Notes under the pieces: generated by a model
What the model was told of the DNA's origin: nothing
Database searches by the model: none
Seen by the model: only the letters and a program-made list of their open reading frames with translations
Origin: Dendrocalamus latiflorus
Taxonomy: Eukaryota; Streptophyta; Magnoliopsida; Poales; Poaceae
Reading direction: 5' to 3'
Length of the DNA stretch: 64,000 nt
NCBI GenBank assembly: GCA_017311315.1
Contig: CM029619.1
Coordinates: forward strand, 27,299,656 to 27,363,655
Shown: positions 20,574-31,737 of the stretch, piece by piece
How the letters are laid out: each line of letters begins with the position of its first letter
Numbering within the stretch: the first letter of the stretch is position 1
Position numbers and translations under genes: made by a program

Positions 20574-21604
20574 GGAAGGGAAAATAAAAATTGTAGAACA
20601 GTGTAAAATGAATAAAATAAATTAAAAATTAAATTAAAAACCCAGAGTGGGCTGCTTGGGGAGTGGGCCGACCGCCCTGGGCCAAGGCCCAAGGGGGTGG
20701 CCGCACCCCCTTGGCCGCACCACCCCTTCCCCTTAACCCTAGCGCCCCCCTCTTTTCCCCACCCCCTTTGGCCGCCACCCTCCCCCCTTTCCCACCCTCC
20801 TGGCCACCCCTCCCCTCCCTGGTTGGTGCCCCCATCTTCCCCCACAGCTGCTACCATTGGTGCCAAGGAGAAAAAGAAAGGGAAGAGAAGGAAGGGAAGA
20901 GAAGGAAGAAGAAGAGAAGGAGGAGAGGAAGAGGAGGAAAGAAAAGGGGTGATCCCAAGGGATCATCTAGGTAATTTTTCTCCATCCCAAACCCTCTGTT
21001 TTATGGGGTAATTAGGGTTCTTGGCACGGAATTTGAAGGGAATTAATAGGTTGATTGCCCGATTACAGATTACCTGCTGTCTGCCTGTAGATTGATTCGC
21101 GCAGCACGTCTGTTTGCGCGGTTTTGACCCATGAAACGATTTTTTCTGTGGATCTTTTTAAAGGAAAATTGTATAGGACTTAGAAAGCCATATTCTGGAT
21201 TTTTTTCAGAATTTTTTTCCGCGGGATCTGGGCGTAGCAGAGTCGGGAATACCGCTGTCTGTTAGGGGTGCAGATTGGGACAGACTTCTGTTCAAGTGTG
21301 ATTTAGAGGTAGTAAATGATTTTTATGATCATGGCCGCAATTGAGAAAGTTGTATGGAATTCAGAATTCTAGCCTCTGTATAAAAAATATATTTTTTGGA
21401 CACCTGTACTGTTGTTGGGACGCATTTGAATCTTGCTGTCTAGTCTGACAGAACAGAGAATTTCCTCTGTTTAGTGCATTAAATTACACCTAGCTATGAT
21501 CAAAATAAAAATGTGTGATCTACATGAAAAATGTAGGCATTAAAGTGATGAAACCAGAGATATATCGTTTGCTGTAATTGGATTAATATTTTTTTAAGGA
21601 TACG

Positions 21605-21695
21605 AAAATATTAAGCCGCGCTGCTGCAGTGGGTAGATTGTTGAATCGTTGAGCAGAGAGGAGTATGTGCGGGTTCGGGGTTCTAGCGACGTCTT
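21605..21695 (+). other. tRNA-like patch in the 2.8-kb solo LTR
   Basis: GCAGTGGGTAGATTGTTG resembles an A box and GCGGGTTCGGGGTTCTA a B box, about 45 bp apart. The match is imperfect and no cloverleaf is evident, so I call it tRNA-derived only tentatively. Confidence 0.3.
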
Positions 21696-22479
21696 TAATC
21701 TTTAAGTCGCGCTTTGTTTGTTGTAGCATGGTGCTGAGAGATACCTTGTAGTCAGGTGGTTTTGCTCCTGAGCGCACGTGACTGCTTCGCTTCAACGGTT
21801 GAGGCAAGTAAACGTAGCGGATGTGCTACTGTTTAACTCGTTAATTATTCTATCTTCACATTAATTAATTCTATTAATTGGTGATGCTATTTCTTTGTTA
21901 CATGTTTTCTTAACGTGGTCCAGATGGTAGTATTTTTATGAATTCAATTGCTTATGATCTTGATGGATTAATTGTGGATATGCGGGATTGTTTTTGGTGA
22001 ATCTATATAGTTGTGGGGTAGAAACCTTTACGAGTATATTGTGGTCTAAGTGGTAGTATTCTTAGTGAATACTTGTGGTTGTGATGGTAGCAATTATTGA
22101 TCAATTGATATGTTTGGATAATTTGCTCGTAATCTTGTGGAAATTTGTTTAGTGTGCTATTGCGGAATATGAAAACAAATATGTGGTGGATATGTGGTTG
22201 TGGATATGTTGTGAGCATGTTGATGCTCCTTTGAGGTTGGAATTCATGTGGTTTATGATTATCATATCATTTATATCATATCATGACATTTGCATATGTG
22301 GATGTCGCCGCACCTAGCCGCGACCGTACCGGTACAACATCATATATTGCCGTAATACGATGCACCTCTTATCCCGCTGGGAAAGAGTGATGTGGAGCAT
22401 AGCATGAAAGCATTCATATTCATTGCATTGTGGAAAGATCATTTGTATACATATGCAATATATTGTGGTGAAGTTACTT

Positions 22480-22535
22480 TGTGGAATATTCAACTTCATA
22501 GTTGTAATGTGGAATATACAACTTCATAGTTGTGA
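22480..22535. repeat. 28-bp tandem duplication
   Basis: Two 28-bp units (TGTGGAATAT-CAACTTCATAGTTGT-A) lie side by side and a third partial unit begins at 22536. Confidence 0.8.
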
Positions 22536-23293
22536 TGTGGAATTGGCTCATGTGAGCTATTTGTGGTATGAGGATTGTGGATGTGGTCGTGGAATGGGGT
22601 TCGCCCCTTGTGTATGGTAAGGGTTGTGATTGTGGCATGAGATTCTTTTCTCTTGTAGTAATTGTTGATAGCAATTGTGGATGTGAGAAATAATAAAGTA
22701 TTGAAGTAAAACATACATATGCTTTATTGTCTTTGGTAGTGGTAGTGGTTGAGGTTTTAAAGTAGTCAAATAAGATTTATTTGCTAATGTTATACCATCA
22801 TTGATGTGATTTGAGGTTGAGGATATAAACATTGTTATTTGTGGAAGATTAAATGTTGATGATTAAACTATTGTAGTTTAATTAGCCTGTTAAACAGTTT
22901 GCTTGTTGAGATTTTATCTCACCCATGTTTCCCCCTCCCTACAGGTGGACTTTAAGCATGTATGGGAAGGGTAGAGTGGCACCACACTGATGCACGTGAA
23001 TCATATTTTTATGCTGTAATAAAGTTGAAAGGATTCTAGACCTTTGCATAGCTTTGTTTACATTAACTTAATAATGTTAAATTTGTGAACTATGTTTTAG
23101 ATTAAAATGTTGGAGGATGTTTTAAACATTGAATTGTTATCACTATCCTGATATTCCTTAGTAGTTTATGCTTCCGCTTATACTATCTTGTTTAGTAATT
23201 GTTGCCAGTTTAATTTATCTTGTAAATTGGCTAGTTGTGGAGTGGTTTTAGTGGCATCCCAGGGTAATGTGGGTCCTGGGGTGTTACACATGG

Positions 23294-23305
23294 CCATTCG
23301 AATAG
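23294..23305. promoter_or_regulatory. Variant of the CTATTCGAATAG module
   Basis: CCATTCGAATAG, one base off the palindrome. The 2.8-kb solo LTR inserted directly beside it, splitting the conserved block between 15008 and 23289. Confidence 0.45.
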
Positions 23306-24464
23306 TTTAAACTCTGTAGAACTTGCACACTTTACCCACAAGAGACAATCCGCTCATTGCCCCATATGATTCCTTGGTCATGCGGTTGAGTGGACCATCA
23401 CTATAACTTTTCAAAATACCTCGCCCCTTCCATCATCTCACCCAAGTGGGCTTCTCCCGCTTGCAGTAGGTCCCATAAGTTGTGCGGGATGTTCTTCGCC
23501 TATGCATCTAGCAGTTGGACTACCCACACCGACTAGCACGCCGCGGAAAACTTCACCCTCTGCGAGTGTCCCATTCAAGTCGCCACATAGACAGCCACTT
23601 GCACTACCTCACCTCCTCCACCGATGAGATGACTTTCAGGGTTCAATAAATCTATTAAGCGAAGTTGTAATTTACAGACTTATGATTATACTTATTTTAC
23701 ACAAGAGGTCATGACAAGATTCAGTCCTTAGGGTTATCTGGGCGGTTCTACCACTAACCACACTCTCGTGCACCGCTGCACCATACCCCCGAACCATCCG
23801 CCCAGATAGATAAGCAATTTGGGGTTTTTGGGAGCATAAAATAATCATAATGAAATATACCAATCATTTCTACCATGATTTCTCAACCCAGTTTCTCATG
23901 ATTGAAAGTAATGCTTTGGGCATTTTTGGTGCCCCCGAATATCTAAGCAGTACTAAGTAATGACGTATATTTACGAACTTAATTTTGAAAGTCGTACCAT
24001 TATAATTTTCACTAAGGTGACAAGGCTCAGATATTCAAGTGTCCAAAATGAGTGTAATACTAGCAAGATCATTAATGGGCATATAACTAGAAGCTGAAAT
24101 GTAACATAAATTTGCACATATAATAACAGCATGCAATTTGCTAGTTTAAAACGGAATTAATTTGCAGAAAATATAGGTTCAACATGATCAAAGTATTGAC
24201 TCACCTTGCACGGTTTACCACGGTCTTGAGCTCACACAATGCTTTCTCATTCGATGGGCTTGAGCTTCTGGTCTTTATCTTCACTTCGCTCTTGATCTCG
24301 CTTGATCTCTTGATTCTTCAGGACTTCAATTTCTAATTACGCGCTAAACATCTTACTGTTATTATTCAGAGAGTTGCCCAGAATCGATCTTGCATATTAC
24401 CAGTACGTTGGTATCACTACCGCTCGTGCGAAGTTGCTTACACCACTGCCGGATCCCCGCCCAA

Positions 24465-24990
24465 CTTTTCTTCATTTTTTTCTTTCTTTCCTCTCTTTTC
24501 TTTTCTTCTTCCTTACCATGGCTTTCTCTTCCTCTCTTTATTCTCTTCATGTCGACAGCCTCTCTCCTGCTACTCTCTTCCTCTTTCTCCTTTTTTTCTT
24601 CTCCACCAGCAACACTTTCCTTCTCTTCTCTTCCTTCACTTTTTTTCTTTTCTCTGCACTGAGCTTCCTCCTCCACTGTCCATTGCACCTCCAGCTTGCT
24701 TGCACCAGCCGAACAACTACTACTTCTCCTCCCTTCTCTATTTCTTTTCTTTTCCATCTTCTTCTCTTTCTTTTCTTCCCATCTCTGCCTAATGCACCTC
24801 CTGCCTTTGTCTCTCTTCTCCCCCACTGACAGCGTGCAGCTCCTTCCTTCTTTTCTTCTTTCCTCCCTTCTCCTTCTATTCTCCCTCAGCAGCTAGCTTC
24901 TCCTATTCTCCCTCCACTTTCAATTTTTTTGTCTTCCTGCTGCCGACAGCTCTATTCTTTCCTCAATTTCCCTCTTATCATTTCTTCTTT
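24465..24990. repeat. Polypyrimidine/polypurine tract
   Basis: About 500 bp dominated by C and T, belonging to the LTR of element H; a shorter cognate lies at 55270-55385. Open frames on both strands here reflect composition. Confidence 0.7.
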
Positions 24991-25806
24991 CCACCAGCGC
25001 ATCGTCTGCATGGCTTGCTCCTCGGTGCTCACTGGAGCTCTCCACGGCTGCCGCCTCAACCGAGCAGTGCACCGCCCGTTTATACTCGGTGCTGGTGCAG
25101 CTCCATGGCAGTGCACACGCATGTACGGTGTCGCTGCCTCGAAGCCAGCTCCACTGCCACTCGGCTCTCGACAGCGCCGCTGTCGTAGCTCGCGTGCTAC
25201 GCATGGCCAGCTTGCTCAGCCCCACATCATCGCCGTCGCATGCACGGCTCCGGCCTCACCCTTGGCCGTGCCGTAGCGTGCTTGCGCCACAACACACCGC
25301 TTTGCCGACGCTCTTTTCTTCTTGCCCCATGGCCGTAGTGGGCCTCGCCCACCGAATGATAGCCACAGAGTCCTTTCTTTCCCGTTCACTCAAACAACCT
25401 TGCATGCGCGAACTAGTGGTATGAATGGAATGCTCGGATGATGGGGAATGCAATGGTATGACATGCATCAAGAGATTTGCGATCTCTGGTGTTGATTGGA
25501 AGGAGAGAAGGGCCTGGAGTTGTGTTCTTGGTTGGGACTTGGGAAGAAATGGCAATGGGCTGCTCCTGTTCGGTCTGGATAAGAAATGACAGGGAGCAAA
25601 GGGTGGCAAGTAGGTAGTGTTCGGTTGGGGAAGAATAAATGAGGGGGAAGGTAGAGAAATGGATATGTACAAATGTGTTTGCTTCATGTCTAGAAATGGG
25701 TTTCTGTTGGAGAGAAGAGATGGCGTGAGAGAGATGAAATGGTTGTGTTGTTGTTAGACCCGGATTTTTCAATCTAGAATCCACTGTGTTTTACTACACT
25801 AATCCT

Positions 25807-26025
25807 TGAATCAGTAGATAGTGCACGCAGGTACATTGCTGTATCACATCATACATTGCACGGACAATAATAATATTACAGACTTAAGCTACACCACATC
25901 GGGTGATAGTTTACAAAAGGGGCCGCTTAGGCCAATGTCTTCATTACAAATAAGCAGTGGAAACGAAAGCAAAAGTAAGACCATAACCACAGGCAAGCGA
26001 CTGGGGGTAATGTGTGCAGTATATA
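25807..26025. repeat. 219-bp direct duplication, copy 1
   Basis: Matches 28652-28870 with two visible differences (C/T in CATTGCA-GGAC, T/C in AAGCAG-GGAAA). The copies bracket the LTR at 26026-28651. Confidence 0.85.
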
Positions 26026-28651
26026 TGTAACATCCTGATTTTCTGGAGTTTATAAAGCCCAATTTTCAAAAATTAATTTTCTGGAATTTTCTGGAATTAA
26101 TTAAAGCTTAAAAAGAATTTTCAGAATTTATTTAGATTTAATATGATTAAATTAAACATTAACATAAGTTGAAAATATTTTAATTGGGTTCTTTGTGTCA
26201 AAAGGAATTTTCTGGTATTTTTGGTGAATTTTTCGGATTTATTTGCTATTTTCTAGAGCTTTTTGAAGTTTATTTGGATTTCTGGAAAAAGAAAAAGAAA
26301 ATAAACCCCCTAACCCTAGTGGGCCGAGCCCACTCGGCCCGCCGCCTGCCACGCGTCGGCCTCCGGCCTCCCGCGCGCGCCCCGCTAACTATAACCCGCC
26401 GCCGCCCACAAGCGATCGCGACCGTCCGATCTCCCGCGCGAGATCCCAGCCGTACGCGTGTCCCAAACCGCGTCCGACTCCGCGCCGGGCCGGGACCGAT
26501 CGGGCCGCCTCGGTTCGCGTGCCTTTATGCGTGCGGCCGCCTTGGTTCGTGCGCCCGCGCCCTCGGTTCCGCCGCCGCCCTCGCCGCTGTGGTTCGCCGT
26601 GCGTCGCCGCTGAAGGAAGCCGGTCCGTTCGCCGCCGCCTGCCGTCGCCGTCGTCTGCGTCGCCGCCGTCGTCCACCGTCGCCGGTGAGCCCCGCCGCCA
26701 GCCAGACCGCCGCCGTCCCGGACACCCCGCCGCCGCCGCCGCACTCCGCCGCCCGCGCCCGTGCCTCGCGCCGTCCGCCGCCAGCTAAACCGCACCCGCG
26801 CGCCCCCGCCCCTTCGCCTCCCCGTGGACGCCGTTCACCGTGCACCCCGCCGCCGCCATGTGGGTCCCGCCCGTCAGCCCTAGCCGCCGCGCCCGCATCC
26901 CGGTCACCCGCACTGTTCCGTGCGCCGAGCCCACCGTAGACCCATCTCACCGTCCACCTGGTCCATAGCACAGTGCCTTTTCCAATTTCCCCAAATTTCT
27001 GTAGATTTATTTTTCCAGAAGCCCGTTCTCCCTCATCCTAGCTCCGATTGACCCAATTCTTTTTCCTAAATTCATCTAAAATTGAGCTCTATCTTTTGGT
27101 TCAGGTTTGAGAATTGTTGGAGTTCATTTGAATTTTGTTTGAATTTATTTTTGTCTCTTCGTTTTGTTCTCTCTCGTTAGATCACGCGTTCGAGGGAGCC
27201 GCCGTTGGATTTGAAGATCAAGAGCCGTCAACTGAGCAAGGCCAAGGCAAGTCGTGTCCTTTGATCATGTTGAACCCAGTTTGCAATCTATTATTTAAAT
27301 ATTTTGTTTTAAATTACATTGCATCGCTACTTTTGTACAAACCTTGTAATTGGTAGTTATCACCTCAATTGAGTAATTCCCTCCTTGTTAAATTTGAATG
27401 CCATGATGCCACTGTCACCATAGGTTGGGAAACTTAGTAGTGATGCTATGTTACGATCACATTTGGGATGGTACGATTAGTATGCTTAGCCATGCTTTTA
27501 GAATCGTTTGGGTTCATCATCACATGTGATTAATTAATTTGACTTAATGATATACCGAATCGTGGTTGGTGCCACCAATATAAAATTTGTGCCATGGCAT
27601 TGGTGTGTCGTTGGCGTGGTTATACAAAATTGGTTTTCACTCGGGCGAGTGATCGTGCAAGTAAAGGGGGAAGTGTTGGAGCACTTCGAGGGATGTGGTA
27701 GTCTCGCCCGGGAACACTTAAGGACTTAACTTTGTGCGCCATTGATTTGAGCTTTACCGTGCAAACCACATGTCTAGTATGTGATTGACCTGGCTGATTA
27801 ATTTGGGACGTTTCAACTTTAATTTCGCCATTGTGATGAGCATGGATGCTGATTTCCATGAGGCGCAAGGGGGGGTGTGATGCAAAACCCTAGCGGGCGG
27901 GATTGAGTTGGAACTGAACTTTGTAAAGGCCTTGTTGTGATTACCTTAAGCTGAGGCTAATCACATCGTGTGGGTACAGTTGTGCGACCTCTGCAGAGTG
28001 TAAAACTGTTCGAATAGCCGCGTCCTCGGTCATGGACAATGCTCGGTGATTTGTAGCTGGTCAGTGGATGGTTGATTCACTGTTGGTTTGGCTTGCGGAT
28101 GGGATATCCATAAGCGGGTGGGTTTAGCTTGTGGATGGGAAGTCCATAAGTAGTTTACTTCAATTCCTTTGATTATTCATTATTGTTTTATTTACATTTC
28201 GCCCTCAATCTATTTATGGTAATTTCAAATGCTGTTTTATGCAAATTAACCCTTTCAGCCTTCCATTGGTAAGCCTTGCATACTATATTGCATCATTTGT
28301 TACAAACGGCTTGCTGAGTACCAATGTACTCACGGCTTTACGCCTATGTTGCTCAGTTGAGGAAGAGGAGTACTACCAGCAGGAGGTTCCAGGAGGCGAG
28401 TACTTCGACGACTACGCGTTCTAGGCTTCGCTCCCCACTCGATTGCCCGTGGGCATGTCGATTGGCCACTACGTTTTATTTTGGATTTTCCGCTGCTAAT
28501 TTTTGTTAAGCCCCTAAGGCTATTAAGATTGTAAGCTTGACCATACGGTCTCACTTTTGGATATTGATTAATAATTTGTGTTTTCCTTATTTAATATCGT
28601 GATTGTGGTGATGATTACCTCTATGTTTGACTGTGTGCACTAGCGTGATCC
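26026..28651 (+). mobile_element. Truncated LTR, plus orientation
   Basis: It starts TGTAACATCCTGATTTTC right after duplication copy 1 and carries the usual parts of this LTR class: AT-rich head, GC-rich block (26300-26940), CTGTTCGAATAG module (28006-28017) and CTAGCGTGATCCTG tail. The expected TTACA or GACA end is missing; the tail runs straight into duplication copy 2. The frames open across the GC-rich block are not genes. Confidence 0.7.
28006..28017. promoter_or_regulatory. Variant of the CTATTCGAATAG module, plus orientation
   Basis: CTGTTCGAATAG with CTGCAGAG upstream and GCCG, then a CGGTCATGG-like block, downstream: the same block as in the minus-oriented LTRs, read the other way. 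Confidence 0.45.
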
Positions 28652-28871
28652 TGAATCAGTAGATAGTGCACGCAGGTACATTGCTGTATCACATCATACA
28701 TTGCATGGACAATAATAATATTACAGACTTAAGCTACACCACATCGGGTGATAGTTTACAAAAGGGGCCGCTTAGGCCAATGTCTTCATTACAAATAAGC
28801 AGCGGAAACGAAAGCAAAAGTAAGACCATAACCACAGGCAAGCGACTGGGGGTAATGTGTGCAGTATATAT
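28652..28871. repeat. 219-bp direct duplication, copy 2
   Basis: Second copy of 25807-26025. The host LTR sequence resumes directly after it (TCACCGAGACTTC). Confidence 0.85.
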
Positions 28872-29689
28872 CACCGAGACTTCGATAATATACGACCACA
28901 CAATGCCTTAGGTCAACTTGTCTATGTCCAGAAAACGTAGACTACGCCCTAGTTCCCTTCGTTGTTTCTTCCTTCAATAGCAGGGGTATCCTCATGGGCA
29001 TAATGGTCCTGTGTCCCTGTTTCTGTTTTGGGTAATGCAAGTGTGAGCACGAATCCACCGTGCTCAGCGAGCCAACACACAATATGCAATAGATAGTATA
29101 CAAGGTTTATCAAGGAAGGCTCGGGTTTATTTTGTTTTGCCAGAAATTGCCTATAAATACGATACTTAGAAATCCCTATGACCTAGCAGTTTCAAAATTC
29201 ACGACATAAATTTGGTGAAGTATAACCAACGTATTAGTGATACAAAGTCCATCCACCGTTACATGGCATCTGCACCATATAGCATCTTTCAATGTTATAG
29301 CCGCTTAACTTATCACTGGGACGACACACATGACAATTCAAATTAGGGCTTTCCATTGCCCTCCATATTTCCATTCCCATTCTCCAAACATTTTTAAATA
29401 GAACTATACACTACAGCACATAGGACCTTCTGTGACGAATAAGGAATGACAATAGAGTTATCTGTCACTAAGCCACTCTGTTTATGACGTTTTGCAAGAG
29501 CCAGTCCATCTTAATGACACACAAATATTCTCTGTCATTAAGTTCAACCCAAAATCGTCATAACCTATTTTACCATTGTGTTTATGATGATACGATATGA
29601 CAATTCGTACTTGTCATAATTTGTAATTGATTTTTCAAAAATTGCCTACATAATCCACGTTGGCATGCTTGGCGCACTAGCAAGGACAG

Positions 29690-30025
29690 GTCCTTGCTGC
29701 CACATGTGGAGAAGCTTCCGCACATGTTAGCATTAAAGCTAAAAGTTAGAAAAAGAGAGAAAACACACATGTTAGTATTAAAGGTAAAATTTAGAAAAAA
29801 GAAGCTTCCGCACATGTTTGTATTAAAGGTAAAAATTAGAAAAAAGAAGCTTCCGCACTTGTTAGTATTAAAGGTAAAAATTAGAAAAAAATAGATAAAA
29901 CACACATGTTTGTATTAAAGGTAAAAATTAGAAAAAAGAAGCTTCCGCACTTGTTAGTATTAAAGGTAAAAATTAGAAAAAAATAGATAAAACACACATG
30001 TTAGTATTAAAGGTAATACTATAAA
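29690..30025. repeat. Minisatellite in the CACTA element
   Basis: Seven or so units of about 45-50 bp share ACATGTTAGTATTAAAGGTA then AAAATTAGAAAAAA, alternating AAGCTTCCGCAC and ATAGATAAAACACAC segments. It is a tandem array, not a CRISPR: there are no unique spacers. Confidence 0.75.
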
Positions 30026-30049
30026 AAATTAGAAAAATGAAAAAAATCA

Positions 30050-30125
30050 TGGCACATGTGGGAATCGAACCCACAACATGTAATAAACCAAATTGGTGTC
30101 TTACCACTAGGATACAATCTTGTTC
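30050..30125 (-). other. tRNA-derived sequence in the CACTA element
   Basis: The minus strand reads TTGTATCCTAGTGGTAAGAC (A-box region, tRNA-Gly-like), then GTGGGTTCGATTCCCAC (B box with paired T-arm). The acceptor stem is poor, so it is probably a pseudo-tRNA or SINE fragment. Confidence 0.5.
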
Positions 30126-31737
30126 CTGTACACATGTAGAAGTTAAATATATTTATATTTTTAATGCGTGACTGCAAACAGCTATTTGGCACTTGGGCTG
30201 GTTGCTCGCTCGGTGAAAATTTCACCACCCGCCAATATTACCGCCGCCCAGCAGCTAACCCGCTATTCCATTTTGGACGAAATCCCTCTTTTGTCCAGGA
30301 CCCAATTACACTACCACACCACAAGTCAGGGTATTCTAGTAAAATGTGTAGGCATATCACAGCTGACATCCCAATTGAAACCCTAGCCAAAACATTTGGT
30401 ACTCCTGGCCGGCAGCCGGCTCATCTCTCCGAGCTTGCCCACCCCCGCCCCCAAACACGTCCATCCCAAGACCAAGATGGCTCCAGGAAGGAAGGTGCGA
30501 GCAATGACGCAACCACCCCCAGGTAATATCATAAGAATCCATTCTCCTGCTGCTGCGAGATTTGAGTTTTTTGGGTAGCAATAAGGTTTTAGGGCTGCAA
30601 TGGGGAGAGGGGGTGCAGTTTTGGGAGGAGTAGGGAGGAGAGAGGGGGTGACACTTTCTGTTGGTGGAGGAAGAGATGGAGCAGGTGCTATTGAGGAGGC
30701 GTAGGGGCACTAGTCTCAGGGGGGTTGGAGCAGCGTGCTGGCTGCCGCCGCCGTCGTTCATGGGCTCGCTCGCCATAGCGTCCGCGGCACCCGGCGCAGG
30801 GCAGGCCCTGTCGACGGTGCCCTCGTCGTCGGACAGCACCGCAGGAGGCAGCGCTTTCTGGATGCAGCCGGCTTGGGCGTCCGGCTCCGGGACCACGGTA
30901 CAGGCGCCGCTGCAGTTCATGTCAAGAAGCAACTTCCCCGGCGGGATGGGCGCCGTCGGCATGGCTGACACGAACATGATTTGGGTGAAGAGAATCTATT
31001 TATTTTAATTTAGCACATCAATTCCTGAACGCTGATATTTGGGTGGTATTTTTTATATAAAACTTAGCATATGGATGGATGGATTTAGGAACTTGGCATA
31101 TGGATGGCTGAATATTTTACTTTGTCTCATATCTGTTCTTTGTAAAGACCAGAACTACTCTCTGTAAAACTGTTTGGTAGTTCAAGGAAAATTAGATTGT
31201 TTAATATTATTTTCCCCTCAGGTCTAAGATTCACAGCAAACTAGAAACTTACTGCTTATGAGGAGCAATTTGTAGCTGTCTTAGCCCTGTTTGCCATGTC
31301 ATCTGTAGGTAGAAAAATATTTACCTGAGTTCCTATTTCTCTGTAGTTTGCTGTAAAGTATATGATTCAATTTTCGTGTGTGCGAGGTTCTATTCATGGA
31401 AATCTTGGAATATTTAAACCGCTCTAAATATTAAATGCTTCATGGGAATAGTCGCAGTTGCAAGCTGGCATATACAGAGAAAGTAAAATGAGTAGGATTG
31501 TTCTCAAAGATACAGAATGGGGTGCTAATTGGGCAATTTTAGTTACCATACAGAGAATGAACTTAAATGATTTAGGTACAGGACATTATAGGTTTGGATG
31601 GAGCGTCACATGCTTGCTCATATTTGGTACGGACCACAGGTTTTACATGCTTGGCTGCCATTTGTCATGCAATGATAGTACCACATCTTTTGGGTTTATC
31701 ATGGACATTTCCTTACTGTTTTTTAATGAATGTACAG

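Larger units (their letters stand above)
15014..23288 (+). mobile_element. Solo LTR (about 2.8 kb) hosting CRM-A
   Basis: It starts TGTAATACCCTGATCG and ends GGGGTGTTACA, with duplication CATGG at 15009-15013 and 23289-23293. Its own sequence is 15014-15093 plus 20579-23288, about 2790 bp. CRM-A sits 80 bp from its start. The early part (20640-20960) alternates C-rich and A/G-rich tracts, and a tRNA-like patch lies near 21610. The ends resemble Tekay/Del LTRs. There is no internal region, so it is a solo LTR. Confidence 0.8.

Noticed and set aside
22557..22832. Minus-strand ORFs of 60-91 codons, Thr/His/Ile-rich
   Set aside because: They come from TG-rich LTR sequence with tandem duplications; low-complexity products without homology.
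24362..24829. Paired ORFs of about 150 codons on opposite strands
   Set aside because: Polypyrimidine tract: one strand gives Phe/Ser/Leu, the other Lys/Glu/Arg runs. Composition, not coding.
26184..26939. Long plus-strand ORF, Pro/Arg/Ala-rich, with opposite-strand ORFs
   Set aside because: It lies in the GC-rich block of an LTR; such blocks have few stop codons in any frame, and no domain is visible on either strand.
29690..30025. Regularly spaced repeats resembling a CRISPR array
   Set aside because: The intervals between repeats are themselves repeated and the context is a plant CACTA element.
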